Source: Plutella xylostella | Lineage: Eukaryota > Arthropoda > Insecta > Lepidoptera > Plutellidae | Direction: 5' to 3' | Length of the DNA: 64,000 nt | Assembly: GCF_932276165.1 (NCBI RefSeq) | Contig: NC_064012.1 | Location: 13,523,501 to 13,587,500 of the forward strand | Shown here: piece after piece, positions 54,506 to 64,000 of the stretch | Position numbering within the stretch: the stretch's first letter is position 1 | Layout of the letters: every line of letters begins with the position of its first letter | Notes under the pieces: generated by a model | Seen by the model: only the letters and a program-made list of their open reading frames with translations | What the model was told of the DNA's origin: nothing | Databases searched by the model: none | Position numbers and translations under genes: made by a program

Positions 54506-54707
54506 AACTTTGGACCTCGAACTATGAACTCTTTTTGTTAAGTGTTTACTTAGTTGGTTTGATTAGGTATTGTTCCGTAATTTTAGGTACAAACTTACTT
54601 ACCTACTTACTTAATGACTAAAAAGTTGAAGACTTCAGCAATATAATAGTTCATTTTAACTGTACAAATGAGGCTAATCCAGAATATCTTTAACGATTGT
54701 CGATCCA

Positions 54708-54968
54708 GCGTGGTGGTAGCTCAGTCGGGTAAGCGCCCGCTTCTCACGCAAGAGATGCGGGTTCGAATCCCGGCGCTGACATGAAGTTATGAGTTTACGG
54801 TGAAGGAAAACATCGTGAGGAAACCTGCATATCTAGATTTAGCACATCTAGATATGTGAACCCACCAACCCGCAGTGGACCAGCGTGATGGGTAATGGTC
54901 CAAGCTTAGGAAGAGCCAGGTGCAGGTACCTACTTACACCCCAACAGAGAATAGAATAGAATAGTTGG
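54708..54968 (+). mobile_element. tRNA-derived SINE, same family, opposite orientation
   Basis: Head 'tggtggtagctcagtcggg' with box B 'ggttcgaatcc', body, tail 'gagaatagaatagaatag'. It has an internal deletion in the body relative to 54147-54505. Inverted neighbour of that copy, 190 bp away. Confidence 0.8.
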
Positions 54969-55124
54969 CACCAGCTAGATAATAACAAAATTAGTTATTT
55001 AGTTCTAAGTTCACTACCTATTTGTTATTTGTTTATTTATCGGGTCCGCAAGATGCTAACGACGAATAGCAAGATGATGTTTGGTGGGTAATATTTCTAG
55101 ACTAATATACTAATCAATATTGCA
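54969..55124. other. Short non-coding gap
   Basis: Nothing recognised. Confidence 0.5.
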
Positions 55125-55196
55125 GACGGCAGCGAAGCCTTTTGCCTCTGCGATTTGGTGCTTTTCACACTGGAAATTTTCATTGCTCGTCAGTGT
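55125..55196. repeat. MITE family B, right-end fragment
   Basis: Has 'gcagacggcagcgaag', 'atttggtgcttttcac' and the terminal 'cattgctcgtcagtgta'. The left end is missing. Confidence 0.55.
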
Positions 55197-55883
55197 ATTT
55201 ATTAACGTGAATAAGAATATAGTGTTTCCTTATTATTTAGTATAAGTAGTGTGGTAGGTTTACCTTGTAAGATCAACTAGATCATGCTGCTAAACTGGTA
55301 GGTAATTAATTAATTTATTTAACTGTAGGCAATTGTGATGTGTAAGTAACATATACTGCACCAAGGAAGTTTTTACGGTAGCTCTCCTTGAAAAAATCAC
55401 AATTTACTTAACTATAAATAAATGAAGACAGTTAAAATAATTAAGTACTCACACCGGCGGAAAGTTAAATTCTTACCTAGTTATGTATAAGTGCGTGCAT
55501 ATACCTACAGTGAAAATTGCGCAGTATGTGGGCAGCAGCTTTACGTATACTTACAGGGAGGTATTTTATCAGTATGTAACCAGGGTATGGTTCACAACAC
55601 AACTCCGAGAATCTTACTAATAAAATATGTATACCTTGTATTACCTAGTTGTAACAACGCAGCTAATCTGATACCTTTCACCATTTTATTTTATTGGTAA
55701 CAAAAGGTACTTAATAGTTCATAGCTGTTGCATAGTGTTTTGTTTGTCAACGACACGAGAAGCATTTAAAAAAAATCTGCTTATCAACTTTTCCAAAGTA
55801 AATAAGTATAATATTAAATTTGATCTAACTATCGTTAAGTTTTATCTGGAGATTGAAAATTACATTTGTGTGGTACAGACCTA
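55197..55883. other. Non-coding stretch
   Basis: No supported gene; ORFs at 55491-55962 lack protein-like features. Confidence 0.45.
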
Positions 55884-56085
55884 CAGTGCCACAAACTTAT
55901 CTGTTCCGGTGACAGCTCACATAACTAAATATCTAATATTTCTTAATTCTATAAGAATTTAAGTTTGTTCGAATTGTTAATTCGCTAAAAAACCCATCAA
56001 ATCTTTTACAATAGTAAGTAGGTAATTAATGAGATATGGATCAATTTACTTTGCTCTCAGCGGAACAGATAAGTTTGTGGCACTG
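55884..56085. mobile_element. MITE family A, copy 2
   Basis: CAGTGCCACAAACTTATCTG and its inverse at the ends, TA on both sides. About 200 bp. Confidence 0.8.
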
Positions 56086-56401
56086 TATATCTCTTGGTTA
56101 AAGTTGTTCAACCAGTACAAGTAACAAGTTGTTAATTAAATATCGGATTACCTACTTCACAAATTTGTTATTTACGAATTTTAAAGCTGGCAACCCTACG
56201 GCAATCAGTTGTCATTGTGACTTCTTTATTCACCACTTGTCACTTGTTTGTCAGTTTAATTTTTGTTTTTTTTTGCAAGCAAACGTTTGAGTTTGTGTTG
56301 CACACGCCCAAAAGTTTAGAATTCGTCAAATAATGCTATTATAACAAAAGTTTTAACTTTTTTGTTTAATTTTGTGTTTGTTTTTGTTTCGTTTTTGTAT
56401 T

Positions 56402-56446
56402 ATGTCTGTTACCACAAGTGGAGAGAACTTGGCTTCTGACAACCAG
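56402..56446 (+). CDS. Candidate first coding exon of an unrecognised gene
   Basis: The ATG at 56402 gives MSVTTSGENLASDNQ and ends on CAG at a consensus donor, GTGAGA. The 160 bp before it are T/G-rich (tttttgttt repeats), as insect 5' UTRs often are. Only 15 codons, so the call rests on context. No downstream exon could be identified up to 64000, which would require a long first intron. Confidence 0.35.
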
Positions 56447-57319
56447 GTGAGATAAACTTTTGAATAAATAACGAAAACATGCATTTGACTCATTTATTTA
56501 TGATACAAACAACGAGTTTTCATTAGTACTTGCTGTTTGAGTCAGCTTTCCCTTGTATTGGCTGGTATGTGCTGTGAGCCGTGAGTCATTTAGGTGTGCT
56601 AAAGGGGACGATATGCGGAAATGCGTCCTAATATGAAATATGACGATACCTAACCAACCTCTAAAGAGCTCTAACCATTGTACGTTTAGTACAGCTACGG
56701 TATAACCTTAGTTGCTATCATACTAATTAATAGGGCTGAAACTACTCCTTATACTACTTCTGTAATATAAAACATTTAAAATAATATAATTTTGGTAAGT
56801 ATTTAAAATAATTATAAAGTAAGTAAAAAAATATATCAATTTGACATTTAGTTACTTATTACTTTATAAAAGCTTTACAAACATCAGTTGGATGTTGGAT
56901 GGTGTACTATTAATATCTTAAGAGTCTTGTTCAGTAATATTTTTATATTACACATCATATTTATGTCACTAATATTCTTTCTAAGTTCTTTGTAAGTATT
57001 ATAAAAAAGTTCAATTTACTAAACATGATTGAATTATAAATGTAAGTAGTGCACCTTTCAACCAAGTAATTTATTAATTGTATATTTATGTTATATGTTA
57101 TAGTTAAGCAGGTTACAAGTTGAACAACTGGTTTAAGTAGGATACAAACATTTGACTAAATATTAAGAATGAATTGTAAAAAAAAACTCTTATGTCATTG
57201 GCTTTTGCAAAAGTAAACAAATCACATTGGAAGGAGACCCGTGCCCCAGCAGTGGGGACATAATGGGTCGTGATGATGAAACAAATCACAGATCATTTTA
57301 AAATCCAAGTAAGAATTTA
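56447..57319. other. Non-coding stretch
   Basis: AT-rich. 57225-57290 holds a LINE-tail relic ('agacccgtgccccagcagtg', then a GATGATGA run). Confidence 0.4.
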
Positions 57320-57532
57320 CAGTGCCACAAACTTATCTGTTCTGGTAAGAGTTCACGTAAATTTCTAATATTTCTTCATTCTCTAGGATGTTAAGTTCTC
57401 CCGTAATGGCAATTTACCCTTGCGGTTTAAATAAATCCATTTAAACTATATCAATATATAATTTATTAGTGAGTAACGAGATATGGACCAATTTAATTCG
57501 TTCTCACCGGTACAGATAAGTTTGTGGCACTA
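57320..57532. mobile_element. MITE family A, copy 3
   Basis: Ends CAGTGCCACAAACTTATCTG and 'cagataagtttgtggcacta'; TA on both sides. Confidence 0.8.
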
Positions 57533-57836
57533 TACAAACAAATTGTCACGCTGATTCCAATTTTAAAAACCTAGGGTACATTCAAATCTTGAAGTTAACT
57601 TGTAAAACATAAAGTTTGGTAATTTCTTGTAAAAATTTAAGCATTAACATCGTCATCAGTGTCTCCGTGTAACATATCAACTCTACTTGATGTATGTCTG
57701 GGCCACCCGTGGCAGTCAGTGACTTGCTTATCTGACTGACTAATCCTAGAACCATAGTGATTAACCCTGGACCAGCTCTAGCGTTTGCCACAATATGCTA
57801 TGAATGTTCTTTTAATAATTCTTAACAATTAGTTGA

Positions 57837-57938
57837 AACATTAGCAATTAATAATCCTTAAGCAGCATTGCTTGCACAAGTTACATCAGATTTGATAAGC
57901 AAGCTATGCTGCTTAAGGATTGTTAATTGCTAATGTTT
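57837..57938. repeat. Near-perfect 39-bp-stem hairpin
   Basis: Arms 57837-57875 and 57899-57938 pair with two mismatches ('aacattagcaattaataatc' and the inverse 'gattgttaattgctaatgtt'), around a 23-nt loop. Size and shape resemble a pre-miRNA or a very short MITE. No flanking duplication was checked. Confidence 0.7.
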
Positions 57939-58474
57939 GGTGGTGGTAACCCCACTGCTGCTGATTCTGTATGTTGCAAAAACATTGACACAAATGGGTG
58001 GAAAGGTCTAGAAACACTCAACGTCACATAAAGAAATAGGTACTTTTTCAGAGAAAGGTTATCATTATTATCAAATAAGTTACCAATATAGCTCTTAAAT
58101 TTAGTGCTACTACAGCGGCTAGTCATATCAGATCCGCAAAAAAATTGTATTCAAAAGCATAAGTACTACAATATTATAAAGATAATAAATATTTAAAATA
58201 AATATTTTGCTCTTCATAGCATAAGATTCCCTGAGGCTCTTTGGATGAATGACAAAACACAGGTAGCTGCAAGGACTGGAGTAGGAACACTAAACGCCTG
58301 TTTAGGTTATCTTGTTAATTTGGATAAAAAATCTGATCATAGATCAGTCAATAGGCAAAGAAGCTGCAATCATTAATTTGACCACAGATTAGATAAAATA
58401 GGTATAATAATGTTTTTTTACCATCACCTGTTATAGTCGGTTGTTGGACATGAGTTTCCTCCATGCCTGGACTC
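57939..58474. other. Non-coding stretch
   Basis: Nothing recognised. Confidence 0.45.
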
Positions 58475-58590
58475 ACATACCTAGCATGGGTCGCAAAATG
58501 CTCAAAACGCGAGCAGCCTAGAGAGCGAGCGCGACGCAAGATTTTTGTGACGTCATGTTTTGCGCGCCTTGCGCCCCGTGCTAGGTATGT
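58475..58590. mobile_element. Short MITE-like fold-back
   Basis: Ends 'acatacctagcatgggtcgc' and inverse 'gcgccccgtgctaggtatgt'; the interior is GC-rich ('gagagcgagcgcgacgc'). Confidence 0.65.
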
Positions 58591-59447
58591 AGGTATCACA
58601 ATCTACACTCTTAGCTGGCAATAAATGGACCAATGACCTCCCTTGAGAGAACGATGCGCGCGGGCATTATTAAGTTATTAACTATCTACGTCTCGTCGGC
58701 CACACTAGAGTGTAGAGAAGAAAATGATTTCCGTAACGTAATCTTATAGGTATGACGCCCAAATCACCTCGCTAGCTGGAAAACTCATATTGCTTATATA
58801 CTCTGAACGTTCCTAAAGGATTCATCGCCAGGTATAGCCATCCACTGCTACGAAAATTATTCTATCTTTTCCAAAAAAGAGGCCTGCAATCGGTTTGTTT
58901 AAACTAATTAAATAGAGGCGTGGTTCACACAGCAGCGCTCCGGGACTTCGTTTTTGTTAAGCTGGAGTGACCTTGCTGTACCTACTATTCGTTCGTAAGT
59001 AATGAGTACTTTAGAATGGAAGGATAATGAAAATAGGTATGATCGTTAAGCAGATCCTATGCTTATTCACGGAATGTTCTCCGTTCATTGATAATAAAAC
59101 GGTATATGGTACAAAAAGAACGTAACATATGACACATATGTGTCAGTCAGCGATAGTGCAATTTATCAACTTAAGTAAATTTGAACTCAATTTGATGTAT
59201 TGCGAATGGATACCTGACAGCTCATTATGCAACGTAGGTACCGTACCCCTTTACAATAGAGGCATCGTATCCTAAGAAAGTCAAGGCAATTAACGCATTC
59301 TTAAGGCACCTTTTTATTTAGCTAAAAAATAAAAATCTTACCATTGGCTGCATAAATAATTTTTCAGATATTAGTAAAATAAAAAAGTGTCATCAGAATC
59401 GCCAAAAATGGAGATGAAGCTGTCACTGAGGTCTACTTTTTGAAATT
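58591..59447. other. Non-coding stretch
   Basis: No supported gene or bounded repeat. Confidence 0.45.
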
Positions 59448-59460
59448 CGAGCAACATATA

Positions 59461-59833
59461 ATAATGTCCTCCTAGCCGAATTTCGGCCACGGCGGCCAAT
59501 CTCAATTGAGATCAGCCATCTACGCAGGAGTAGATTATAGTGCCCAAGTGTGTGCGCAGTACACAGGAGCACTCTCTGTTCCATCACTCTCATAGCCCAA
59601 TGGGACGGATTGACCGACACGACTGGAGAGAGCTAGGCGCAGGACCGACTGCTTTACATGCCCATCCGACAGCATGGATCGTTTCACTGTTTCGGACATC
59701 AGGTGATCAGCCTTCTATGTCCTAACCAAACTTAGAACCACAATTTAGAAACACAAATTGATGGTCCCACCCGGGAATCGAACCCGGGACCTCTGGGTCA
59801 TGAAGCGAAGCTTCTACCACTAGACCACAGAGG
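59461..59833 (-). mobile_element. tRNA-derived SINE, second family, with perfect 13-bp target duplication
   Basis: CGAGCAACATATA lies on both sides (59448-59460 and 59834-59846). Minus strand: head with box A-like 'tggtctagtggtagaagctt' and box B 'ggttcgattcc' (about 59785-59775). A body follows with 'actgcgcacacacttggg' and 'attggccgccgtggccgaaa', ending 'ggaggacattat'. The acceptor stem is not complementary, so it is not a tRNA gene. Confidence 0.88.
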
Positions 59834-59842
59834 CGAGCAACA

Positions 59843-60086
59843 TATACAGGGTGTCCAGTAAGTTAACGTAATCACGGTAGGAGGTGATACAAATCATTAC
59901 AAGTCATTCTAAAAATATTGGAGACAGCATACTAAAAATTTACACAACCAACACAATTTGTAAGGGAAACCCAAAAATATATTCGTGATTTTTTTTAATC
60001 AACAAGAGCTAGAATGTAGCTGCGAGAATCTCGATTTTTAATGACCCATGTCGGAAGTACGTTAACTCATGGGATACTCCTGTATA
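59843..60086. mobile_element. MITE-like element with TATACAGG ends
   Basis: Left 'tatacagggtgtcc' and 'gttaacgta'; right 'tacgttaactcatggg' and 'ctcctgtata'. The SINE target duplication overlaps its left tip. The CAGGGTGT tip resembles that of the THAP transposon at 20495. Confidence 0.6.
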
Positions 60087-60344
60087 ACTCTTAAAATCTG
60101 CAAGCTGAAGTGACATAGGGCCGGCCGGCCATGAATAGTCGTAAAAACCTTATAGATACCTAGTTGGTATTAATTAGACGAGGTTAGTTGTTGGATGCGA
60201 AAAGCCGAGGAAATAGTGTTGTGGTCACTTCTTGACGAAGGCCTATGGTCCAGTAGTGAAGGACTACGGTGATGATGCAACTTCGTTGTGCTTAACACCT
60301 TTTACTGCGAATGGACATTTTGGCATTACATCCCTATATAAATA
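60087..60344. other. Non-coding stretch
   Basis: 60228-60280 looks like a LINE-tail relic ('gaaggcctatggtccagtag', then gatgatgc). Confidence 0.4.
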
Positions 60345-60423
60345 CACTCACGTGCAATGAGAAAATTCCACCTGCCAATTAACGTTCCATCAGACACCGG
60401 ATTTGTTCCATTGCTTATGAGTG
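60345..60423. mobile_element. MITE family B, internally deleted copy
   Basis: Only 79 bp: CACTCACGTGCAATGAGAAA to 'ccattgcttatgagtg', TA on both sides. Confidence 0.7.
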
Positions 60424-61369
60424 TATTTCAATAAAAGCACTGGCATAACTTCCGAACATTTCCGAAGTTGAAACTTAAGGTAGTCCTACTTAAACTGTAT
60501 CCATCTTAACAAGTAAACAACAGCACTCATTATTTCATAGAACTCACGTTAACCTCGTATCATGGTGTCAAGACAAGTTAAGGATAATATTACCTGGTGA
60601 GTGCTAAAAGCATTATCTGGAATAAACTATTGTAAACATCCTTTGTGCACTAATGTGTACTGACGCCTGGCATCCTTAGAACCTTGTCATACGCATACAA
60701 TAGTGTACTTAGAAGTTACGGTAGTTTTCCACTAGACATGTTCATGGAAAATCTATTTTAGTTTGCAACACGGAGAAAAGCTTTCCTTCGATCTTTACAG
60801 AGCTTTGTTGAAGCTTCAGTAAAAGCCTTTGAACAGCCAATTAGCCATGGCGTCAAGGATAGTATCACTATTATGCTCTTAGCTTGAAGAATGACATAAT
60901 ATATACAATACAGCTAGTTTCAGAAATACCACTAGAGAAATAGTATCTATAAATAGACTCGTTATTCTATGATAAATAGTATCAAAAAAAAATTTGAAAC
61001 GATTTGTGTTGTGATACATTTCTATGCCATATCTAATCTATTAGTGCATTTTCGAGTTAATCATTGATTAAATATTAATAGCCTTTGAAAAACCCGAGGG
61101 TTTATTGAATGGAACAAGAGTAGTTAACAGTCTAGTGTTATGTTGTTTTGATATGTTATAGGCTGGTGTTGAGACTTGAGACTATTCTTGCTTGGCGTAA
61201 TTCGAAGTTTCGGTAAGTTGTCAAGGATACACATATACATTATGCTCACGACACGACCGACTGAAATCCCCGATATGGGTGACACAAACGTGTCACCTGT
61301 AGTCCTTGCCTGTATTTCGCTCTACATTTTGTACAGTTCACGTGACAGGTCGCGAGCCGTATCGCAGTT
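60424..61369. other. Non-coding stretch
   Basis: Nothing recognised. A small ORF at 61176-61415 runs into SINE sequence. Confidence 0.45.
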
Positions 61370-61720
61370 TTTTTTAATGAGTACAAAGCAACTAGGATAC
61401 ACATCTAGAATCTAGATGTGGAGGTTTCCTCACGATGTTTTGGTATACCTACATTGTAATATAACACCCAAATTCATAGAGCTTTTTGACACTTTACAAT
61501 GGGTTTAAAATTGACGTATTGATATACGAATTTCAACTTTTTGACTAAAACGTAAAGAGTCGGAACTCGTGTGTTTCAAAGTAAATTTTAATCTTGTTGT
61601 AAATTTACAATACGGTCTATGATTTGAGGGTAAGATTCCAAAGAACTCATTGGTACATGTCAGCGCCGGGATTCGAACCCGCATCTCTGGCGTGAGATCG
61701 CGCTATGAATATGGCTATGC
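61370..61720 (-). repeat. SINE copy interrupted by about 180 bp
   Basis: The body pieces 'ggtttcctcacgatgtttt' (61424-61442) and 'actcattggtacatgtcagc' with box B 'gggattcgaaccc' (61645-61680) match 54147-54505. About 180 bp of unrelated AT-rich DNA separates them. The tRNA head and tail are truncated. Confidence 0.6.
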
Positions 61721-61899
61721 TTAGTGCCATTCTCCACAAGTTGCGACTCGAGTTGATGTTTCGCGCGTACTAACCACTCAACGATTATGTAGCCGTGTTA
61801 AGACACCTATGAAAAATGTATGAAAATATACAAGATGTCAGATTCGCGAAAAAAAAAGTATCTCCATAGCTAAAAGTCACGTGACCATGGATGTAATAA
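61721..61899. other. Short non-coding gap
   Basis: Nothing recognised. Confidence 0.4.
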
Positions 61900-62058
61900 T
61901 TATAAGTACTTACAAGTATACCTTCTTATTACTTCAATGCACGTGGCTAACAAAGTTTCAATAGTTTTATTTTTCGCGAATTTTGACATAATGATTTCAT
62001 TTTCGGGCTTAGATATTATAACATGCAGCACTGGTAGATTTCGGATTAATATACTTAC

Positions 62059-62187
62059 CCTTTTTGCAACACCTTGCGTGACAAACGATAGTATCATCGC
62101 CATATCCTCGCCTGTGGAGAAGGCCCCTATAGCCGGTCCCCAATTCAAAGTGTCACCAATCAACAGGAGACCACGAAAAAATCGCAC
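62059..62187 (-). other. Unresolved open segment, possible exon
   Basis: The minus strand reads LLLIGDTLNWGPAIGAFSTG then EDMAMILSFVTQGVAKR, followed at once by GTAAGT (62058-62053), a consensus donor. The peptide looks protein-like and has no stop for about 48 codons, but no ATG starts it and no family is recognised. An acceptor-like CAG precedes it near 62188. Possibly an exon or a repeat-borne fragment. Confidence 0.3.
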
Positions 62188-62959
62188 TGGTTGATTCGAT
62201 TATATAGACTTTTAGTTGTGTACCTACCTACCATTGGGAGATAACCTGTAATGGCTGGATGAGGATTGCTGTTTTTTGATAGAGGTCAAAGTTCAGCGAT
62301 GGGCATGCGTTGATTGGCTGATGATTGCGCTCTGGGGGACTTGGCGGTGCCTATATTTAGTGACACCAGCCATTAGGTGCTTCGAAATCTCTATTCATCG
62401 TATAACTGAAACTTTAAAGTCCCTACGAGAAACACGGAAATTTCCATATTGGAAGTGGATTCCCGCAGGAGAAAAATATAACTACTTAATATGATTTTAA
62501 TTAAAGATTATACCTACTACCATAGTTACCTCAAAGGGAATTTAGACAAAGATTTAATATATTATTTAATTCTAAAACAGCGTTGTAGGTATGGTACATT
62601 ATATAAATATTAAAATCATTTAGAAGACTAGTTATGTAGATACATAATAAAAAGCATAGACGGTACTTATGTACAATAAAATGAATACGATTTGATTGAG
62701 AGCGATGTCTAGCCATGTTTCTAGAAAATCGAAGTAAAAAAATACTCTCTTATTACCTGTTCGCAATTATTTGTTTGTTTATTTGTTAACAATATGAAAT
62801 ATCCACGTATGTGCTATACAAGCACTTGAACTTACTTAAGTATTAGTATGTACATAGGTACCTATATAGCCAATGCAATTGGACGCAATCTAGACCGCTG
62901 GAATCACATTTTCATTCTATGATTCCTCTCGGGAGTATCAGCGTTTGCTTTGTAATATA
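62188..62959. other. Non-coding stretch
   Basis: A 72-codon plus-strand ORF at 62276-62494 shows no recognised domain. Otherwise nothing. Confidence 0.35.
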
Positions 62960-63172
62960 CACTCACGAACAATGAAAAAGTTCCAGCGAGAAAACCACCA
63001 CAATACTCCCAAACGGAAAAGGCTAGCTTAATTATGCCGTCTGCATTATTGAAGTACAGCGCATCAGAATATTACCAACTAATAGACGTTAATATTTTGA
63101 TTAAATTCTTAACTAAAATTTTACATTTGGTCTCGACATTTTCTAAATGGAACTTTTTCATTGCTCGTTAGT
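62960..63172. mobile_element. MITE family B, copy near full length
   Basis: CACTCACGAACAATGAAAAA to 'tttttcattgctcgttag'. TA flanks on the left; the right tip is slightly diverged. Confidence 0.7.
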
Positions 63173-64000
63173 ATAATATCTACAGTTTTTTTTAGAAATA
63201 CAATAGGTAAAATTGTTTATTGTTACAGGAAGGATCTTATAGTGGCACTTTATGTAATTAGGAATGATATTCTTGTAGATATAAAAAAGGGTTACAGGAA
63301 CAAGTCAAGTTTATACATGAGAAATAAGGTAGAGTAGGTAGGTAAAGTCCACTTATGCGATTAGTAAAAGGGCGTTATTTTATTTTTCTACATTTTTCAA
63401 AGTCCTTTTCACTTTATTGAATGTAATTTCCTTATATAAAAAGAAAATTTGGGGAAATTACAAAGGTAAACATTACAAGTGATCGTGAATATGATTAAGA
63501 TAGACTAGCTATGTCTAATAGATTAGAGTGTGTTAATTACTTTGTATTGAATTTTGTTTTCAGTAATTCTTATCCGCGGTTGGCAAATTCATGTATTTCC
63601 AATGCAATGTCGCTACTTAAAAGTTAGAGAATAGAGTGTTTGGTTTGTGCGGCGTCACGTATACTCTGTAATTGCTGAATTGGGTTCCGTATATGACCGA
63701 TGTTCGTGTATTTTCGTAGATTTAAGTTGGCATAACTGTCCGAGTTTCTTAGATAAAGATAGATGAAGATAAAAATCTTTATTCGGTGACCAGCATCACA
63801 CATCTTATGTATTTCATTTCGTGAAATAATACAATAAGTAACTATTGTTTTCACTGTACTCGGTGTAGGTTTGTTAGTTGAGAGTAAATAATAATACGTG
63901 TGTTTCCACAATATTGCTTCAAGATTAACTCCCAGCGCTGAAGCACAAGGCACAAGTAATATTTACTAAACTTCAATCGCAATTAAAATTATACCTGCTT
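63173..64000. other. Non-coding stretch to window end
   Basis: AT-rich. The minus-strand ORF at 63624-63953 has no protein-like features. Confidence 0.45.

Noticed and set aside
54712..54783. tRNA-like sequence with box A and box B
   Set aside because: It is the head of a SINE: the body and (TAGAA)n tail follow directly, and an inverted copy lies nearby. The acceptor stem does not pair, so it is not called a tRNA gene.
59761..59836. tRNA-like sequence on the minus strand
   Set aside because: Same reason: complete SINE with target duplications, acceptor stem not complementary.
61937..62194. 85-codon plus-strand ORF
   Set aside because: It is antisense to the more protein-like minus-strand segment and has no recognised domain.

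Overview
The window is nuclear DNA from an insect, almost certainly a moth or butterfly (Lepidoptera). The evidence is AT-rich sequence with many TACCTACTTA-type runs, intron-containing genes, a high density of small inverted-repeat transposons, and tRNA-headed SINEs and LINE relics of the kinds common in Lepidoptera. No bacterial, CRISPR or rRNA feature is seen.

The one gene that can be read completely is SCAP (SREBP cleavage-activating protein) on the minus strand, 51485 down to 31897. I reconstructed 22 coding exons whose splice phases close exactly: 4050 nt including the stop, 1349 residues. The protein has an N-terminal membrane segment, a sterol-sensing domain, a last membrane segment near residue 755 and a C-terminal WD40 domain. 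Its introns carry a 5'-truncated LINE with an RNase H domain, a second LINE 3' end, several MITEs and three separate partial tandem duplications of its own exons (6, 11 and 19). A 65-codon membrane-protein ORF starts 139 bp away, head to head with SCAP. Two further first exons are proposed at lower confidence: 87-184 (minus, running off the left edge) and 56402-56446 (plus).

The left half is dominated by transposons. At 4939-10322 lies a nearly complete DIRS-type tyrosine-recombinase retrotransposon, minus orientation, with inverted terminal repeats, a spliced gag-like gene whose intron holds six degenerate repeats, an RT/RNase H/methyltransferase-like gene broken by one frameshift, and an intact tyrosine recombinase. 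At 20495-23055 a DNA transposon with 37-bp inverted ends holds a THAP zinc-finger exon and, inside it, an apparently perfect 124-bp-arm palindrome centred on a MITE. From 10323 to 20490 and from 23056 to 31460 the sequence is intergenic or intronic, with relics only, apart from a CpG-rich island at 19735-20016.

The right end (52-64 kb) holds MITEs, two SINEs with 13-bp target-site duplications, and no gene that can be confirmed. Exon coordinates come from reading splice sites and frames by eye. They agree with the known SCAP protein pattern but were not tested against transcripts.
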